Below the pieces are notes generated by a model that was given only the letters and a program-made list of their open reading frames with translations, was not told the origin of the DNA and did no database searches. Positions 48,737 to 51,192 of a stretch of DNA of 51,192 nucleotides are shown one piece after another (position 1 is the first letter of the stretch; each line of letters starts with the position of its first letter). Position numbers and translations under genes: made by a program. The stretch covers positions 1 through 51,192 of the forward strand of contig JAFWIM010000048.1 of the NCBI GenBank assembly GCA_017514845.1, in the 5' to 3' direction. The stretch is from Lachnospiraceae bacterium. GTDB lineage: Bacteria; Bacillota; Clostridia; Lachnospirales; Lachnospiraceae.

Positions 48737-49995
48737 ACTTTACCGCCGCAGATCGTCATATGCACCCGCCCGGAAAGTTCCATACCCGTGAACGGAGAGT
48801 TTTCAGCCTTTGAAGCGTAACTGCCCGCCGTGAATTTTTCATTTTCATCAAAAATCACAAGATCGCAGGGTCCGCCGGGAGCGATATAGCCGGCGTCGAA
48901 ATGATACAGGCATGCAGGCCCGTAGGACATGCGCTCGAGTAGAATCCGCATGGTGAGATGACCCTTGTGGACCAGCTCCGTTATGCCGAGGGCCAGAGAA
49001 GTCTCGAGACCGATAATACCGCTCGGGGCTTCCGTGAGCTTTCTCTCTTTCTTCTCCTTAACTGTGTGAGGTGCATGGTCGGTTGCGATGATATCGATTG
49101 TTCCGTCAGCCAGTCCTTCGATGATGGCCATTCGGTCCGCCTCCTCGCGGAGCGGCGGATTCATCTTTGCGTAAGACCCATATAGAATTGCGGCATCCTC
49201 GGTCAGGGTAAAGTGATGCGGTGTCGCCTCCGCGTGTATATTTCCGAAAGGCGCTTTTGCCCTGGCTCTCCGGACCAGTTCCACTGCCTCTTTGGAGCTG
49301 ATGTGCTGTATTTCGATGCTGGCTCCGGTCTCAAGGGCGAGCGCAAGGTCCCTCTCCACCATGACGATTTCCGCCATCCTGTCGGAGCCTCCTATATGAT
49401 AGAAGTCGCTGGCCTTTCCGTGATTAATGCCATTATTTTCAATATAGTCCGGATCCTCCTCGTGAAAGCTGATCGGAACTCCCAGATCTCTCGTGCGGAT
49501 CATGGCCTCCTTCACGATCTCAGGGTTCCTCAGCGGGATACCGTCATCCGTGAAGCCCACCGCCCCTGCGCGTTTCAGTTCCTCCATGTTCGTGAGTATT
49601 TCACCCATCATGCCGCAGGTCACATTGGCGCACGACATGACGTGGATCCCCGTTGTCGCTCCCTTTTCAAGGCAGTAGACAAGCGTGTCGACCGAGTCAA
49701 TGGTCGGCCTGGTGTTGGCCATCATGACCACCGTTGTAAAACCGCCGGCTTTGGCAGCCGCCGCCCCGGTGATGATGTCCTCTTTTGATGTGAAACCAGG
49801 GTCCCTGAAGTGGACGTGCACATCGATGAGGCCAGGTGCTACAGTGAGTCCCTTCGCGTCAATGATTTCACAGCCCGCCGGCGCTTCAATTTTCTCCGCA
49901 ATCTCAGTGATTCTCCCGTTCTCCGAGAGAATGTCATAGTTACCTTCCATGCCCGATTTCGGGTCGATCATGTATCCGTTCTTAATAAGCAGCAT
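48718..49995 (-). CDS. pyrC: Dihydroorotase
   Basis: A 425-residue amidohydrolase of the longer (PyrC type I) class that closes carbamoyl-aspartate to dihydroorotate in pyrimidine synthesis. Motifs: DVHVHFRDPGFTSKED (metal His pair and substrate Arg), ANTRPTID, ISFHEED, IEIQHISSKEAV, AEATPHHFTLTED, IIATDHAPHT (catalytic Asp) and the C-terminal TICGGKVVY. The second ATG (49995) is preferred since GAGG is then well spaced. No other pyr genes are adjacent, and a TATAAT box lies at 50104-50099 with a roughly 90-nt leader. Confidence 0.94.
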   Translation of the reverse strand: MLLIKNGYMIDPKSGMEGNYDILSENGRITEIAEKIEAPAGCEIIDAKGLTVAPGLIDVHVHFRDPGFTSKEDIITGAAAAKAGGFTTVVMMANTRPTIDSVDTLVYCLEKGATTGIHVMSCANVTCGMMGEILTNMEELKRAGAVGFTDDGIPLRNPEIVKEAMIRTRDLGVPISFHEEDPDYIENNGINHGKASDFYHIGGSDRMAEIVMVERDLALALETGASIEIQHISSKEAVELVRRARAKAPFGNIHAEATPHHFTLTEDAAILYGSYAKMNPPLREEADRMAIIEGLADGTIDIIATDHAPHTVKEKKERKLTEAPSGIIGLETSLALGITELVHKGHLTMRILLERMSYGPACLYHFDAGYIAPGGPCDLVIFDENEKFTAGSYASKAENSPFTGMELSGRVHMTICGGKVVYRIA

Positions 49996-50098
49996 ACTCA
50001 TACCTCACTCTCGTGCCGTCAGCAGGTCTCGCTGTGTTCTAATCGATTCCCGCCCCCGGAAACAATTTCGTCTCATCATTCAAGTCTCGCTTGAAACC

Positions 50099-50104
50099 AT
50101 TATA
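50099..50104 (-). promoter_or_regulatory. Candidate -10 box of pyrC
   Basis: TATAAT on the minus strand (50104-50099), about 95 bp before the pyrC start. No good -35 is visible at 16-18 bp. The leader contains AGCGAGAC twice but no attenuator structure that I recognise. Confidence 0.4.
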
Positions 50105-50144
50105 CATCCCTAAGGCGCCGGATTATAGTAAAAAATGAGCCGCC

Positions 50145-50367
50145 GCAGCGGTGCGGCAGCCCATACATTGTCGGCAATCATAGTATGCTGTCTGCCCCTG
50201 ATCTTGGGCGACAGTTCAGGCTGGCTGCTTTTGTACATCGGTGCCGGCGCAAAACATCTATCTTCGTGAGAAAAACATTACAGGTCCGACCGAAGAAATC
50301 AAAAGATGCGAATGCATCTTTTAAGTTCTGAGGGTAGGACCTGTGTTTTTCGATGAAGATGATGTTT
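50145..50367. repeat. Nested hairpins between the sugar permease and pyrC genes
   Basis: From left to right: GCCGC/GCGGC (50150-50167 region), GTCTGCCC/GGGCgAC (about 50190-50213), and a long imperfect palindrome at 50252-50367. The palindrome has AAACATC..ATCTTC..GAAAAAC on one side, GTTTTTC..GAAGAT..ATGTTT on the other, an inner ACAGGTCC/GGACCTGT and a perfect AAAAGATGC/GCATCTTTT tip. It lies 48 bp after the permease stop and can terminate that operon. No gene is seen in the 414-bp gap. Confidence 0.7.
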
Positions 50368-50415
50368 GAGCCGGGTATTAAAGCCCAGGTGCAGCCAGTA
50401 TGAACTGTATCAGCC

Positions 50416-51192
50416 TTAGCCCTTGACGGCACCCGCCGCAACGCCTCCGACGATATACTTCGACAGGAGCAGATAGACAACAATGACAGGGAAGATCGAG
50501 AACGCAATCGCTGCGTAGACCTGGCCCATATCAAACTTCAGCCAGTCAGCCGCACGGAGCTGAGCGATCAGGATCGGCAGCGTCTTCACATTCTCCTTGT
50601 GGAGAATGAGGGCCGGTGTGAAGTAATTATTCCAGCTCGAAACGAACGAGAAAATTGCCTGGACCGCAATCGCCGGCTTCATGAGCGGGAGGACGATCCT
50701 GTTGAAGATAAAGAACTCACCCGCTCCGTCAATCCGGGCAGCCTCCAGAAGAGACATGGGAAGGTTTGCTTCCATGTACTGCTTCATATAGAAGAAGGTG
50801 ACCGGTGAAGCGATGGCCGGGACGATAAGCGGAATAAAATTATTCTCAAGTCCCATCTTATTAACGAGCTGTACAAAACCGAGTGCAGTGACCTGCGTCG
50901 GGATCATCATAATCGCCAGGATGAAGCTGAAGACCGCCTGACGTCCCCGGAAGGGATAGGCTTGAATGGCAAATGCCGTCATTACCGAGAAATACGTGCA
51001 GCACAGCGCTGTGAATGAGGATATGACCAGTGAATTCCTCATTCCCTTGACCATGGGAAGCGTCCCGTGGAAGACATTTCTCATGTTCTCAATAAGATGT
51101 GTGCTCGGGATGGCAGTGAAGCCCCTGCCGAGCTCGCCATTCGATCTCGTCGCGTTGATGAACAAAACATAGAACCAGAACAGGCAGAGGAA
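50416..51192 (-). CDS. Sugar ABC transporter permease, MalG type (5' end outside window)
   Basis: At least 258 codons; the frame stays open to the right edge (FLCLFWFYVLFINATRSN continues upstream of the first internal start), so the N terminus with the first helix is cut off. The EAA loop reads EAARIDGAGEFFIFNRIVLP, and the C terminus is YIVGGVAAGAVKG. It is a second, distinct carbohydrate permease, only loosely similar to the one at 26384. The rest of its operon would lie to the right. Substrate unknown. Confidence 0.93.
   Translation of the reverse strand, partial: FLCLFWFYVLFINATRSNGELGRGFTAIPSTHLIENMRNVFHGTLPMVKGMRNSLVISSFTALCCTYFSVMTAFAIQAYPFRGRQAVFSFILAIMMIPTQVTALGFVQLVNKMGLENNFIPLIVPAIASPVTFFYMKQYMEANLPMSLLEAARIDGAGEFFIFNRIVLPLMKPAIAVQAIFSFVSSWNNYFTPALILHKENVKTLPILIAQLRAADWLKFDMGQVYAAIAFSIFPVIVVYLLLSKYIVGGVAAGAVKG

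Noticed and set aside
50178-50534. 118-codon open frame overlapping the sugar permease and the 50-kb palindrome
   Set aside because: It runs antiframe through the permease 3' end and a long hairpin, with no ribosome binding site and no familiar motif.

Overview
The window looks like chromosomal DNA of a Gram-positive anaerobe of the class Clostridia, most likely a Lachnospiraceae-type genome with moderately high GC. The signs are a Firmicutes-style L10 leader ahead of rplJ, strong GGAGG ribosome binding sites with some TTG and GTG starts, SLH-domain surface proteins, sugar ABC transporters without a dedicated ATPase gene, an SBP lipobox, and a Mrp/Mbh-type antiporter cluster. Placement is inference; there is no rRNA or tRNA gene to anchor it. 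Most genes lie on the minus strand.

Layout. 1-2.4 kb: the ribosomal/transcription cluster rpmG-secE-nusG-rplK-rplA, ending at the promoter and autoregulatory leader of rplJL, whose genes lie beyond the left edge. 2.5-6.8 kb: a five-gene minus-strand operon (diacylglycerol kinase, phasin-like protein, UbiB-family kinase, lysophospholipase-like hydrolase, polytopic membrane protein). 7.2-7.6 kb: a DtxR/MntR-type metalloregulator on the plus strand. 7.9-18.0 kb: a Nudix gene behind a ten-gene Mrp/Mbh-like cation/proton antiporter operon that encodes four NuoL/M/N-like subunits but no hydrogenase or other redox module. 18.2-20.7 kb: two divergent response regulators (one with a degenerate receiver), a small membrane protein and an XRE regulator. 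20.9-30.7 kb: a galactoside-utilisation locus (AraC regulator, SBP, two permeases, GH2 beta-galactosidase, an unrecognised large enzyme-like protein and a zinc-ribbon protein). 31.2-32.4 kb: nagA. 32.4-35.8 kb: a minimal tadA-tadB-tadC set. 36.2-40.4 kb: two SLH-anchored surface proteins flanking a PHP phosphoesterase. 40.6-50 kb: an AMP-forming ligase, an ABC exporter, a FolC-HD fusion, a Nudix ADP-ribose pyrophosphatase, a two-domain PPK2 and dihydroorotase. A sugar permease gene runs off the right edge.

Between the genes there is much palindromic DNA. At least two dispersed families are visible. One is a roughly 100-bp hairpin with a conserved outer GGGGCTGCCGC and inner GCAGACATTTGCAAATA, in three copies next to stop codons. 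The other is a set of multi-arm elements at 7.7, 20.8 and 30.9 kb whose arms differ in sequence but remain complementary. Isolated long palindromes of 183 bp (23.0 kb) and about 116 bp (50.3 kb) and short tandem duplications at gene ends (44.0, 46.2, 48.6 kb) add to this.

The strongest candidates for something not well described are the four-pump antiporter operon without a redox module, the FolC-HD fusion with an internal ribosome binding site, the response regulator lacking every phosphorylation residue, the TadC protein with an inserted Ig-like ectodomain, and the covarying intergenic hairpin families. All calls come from reading the sequence; no database search was run.
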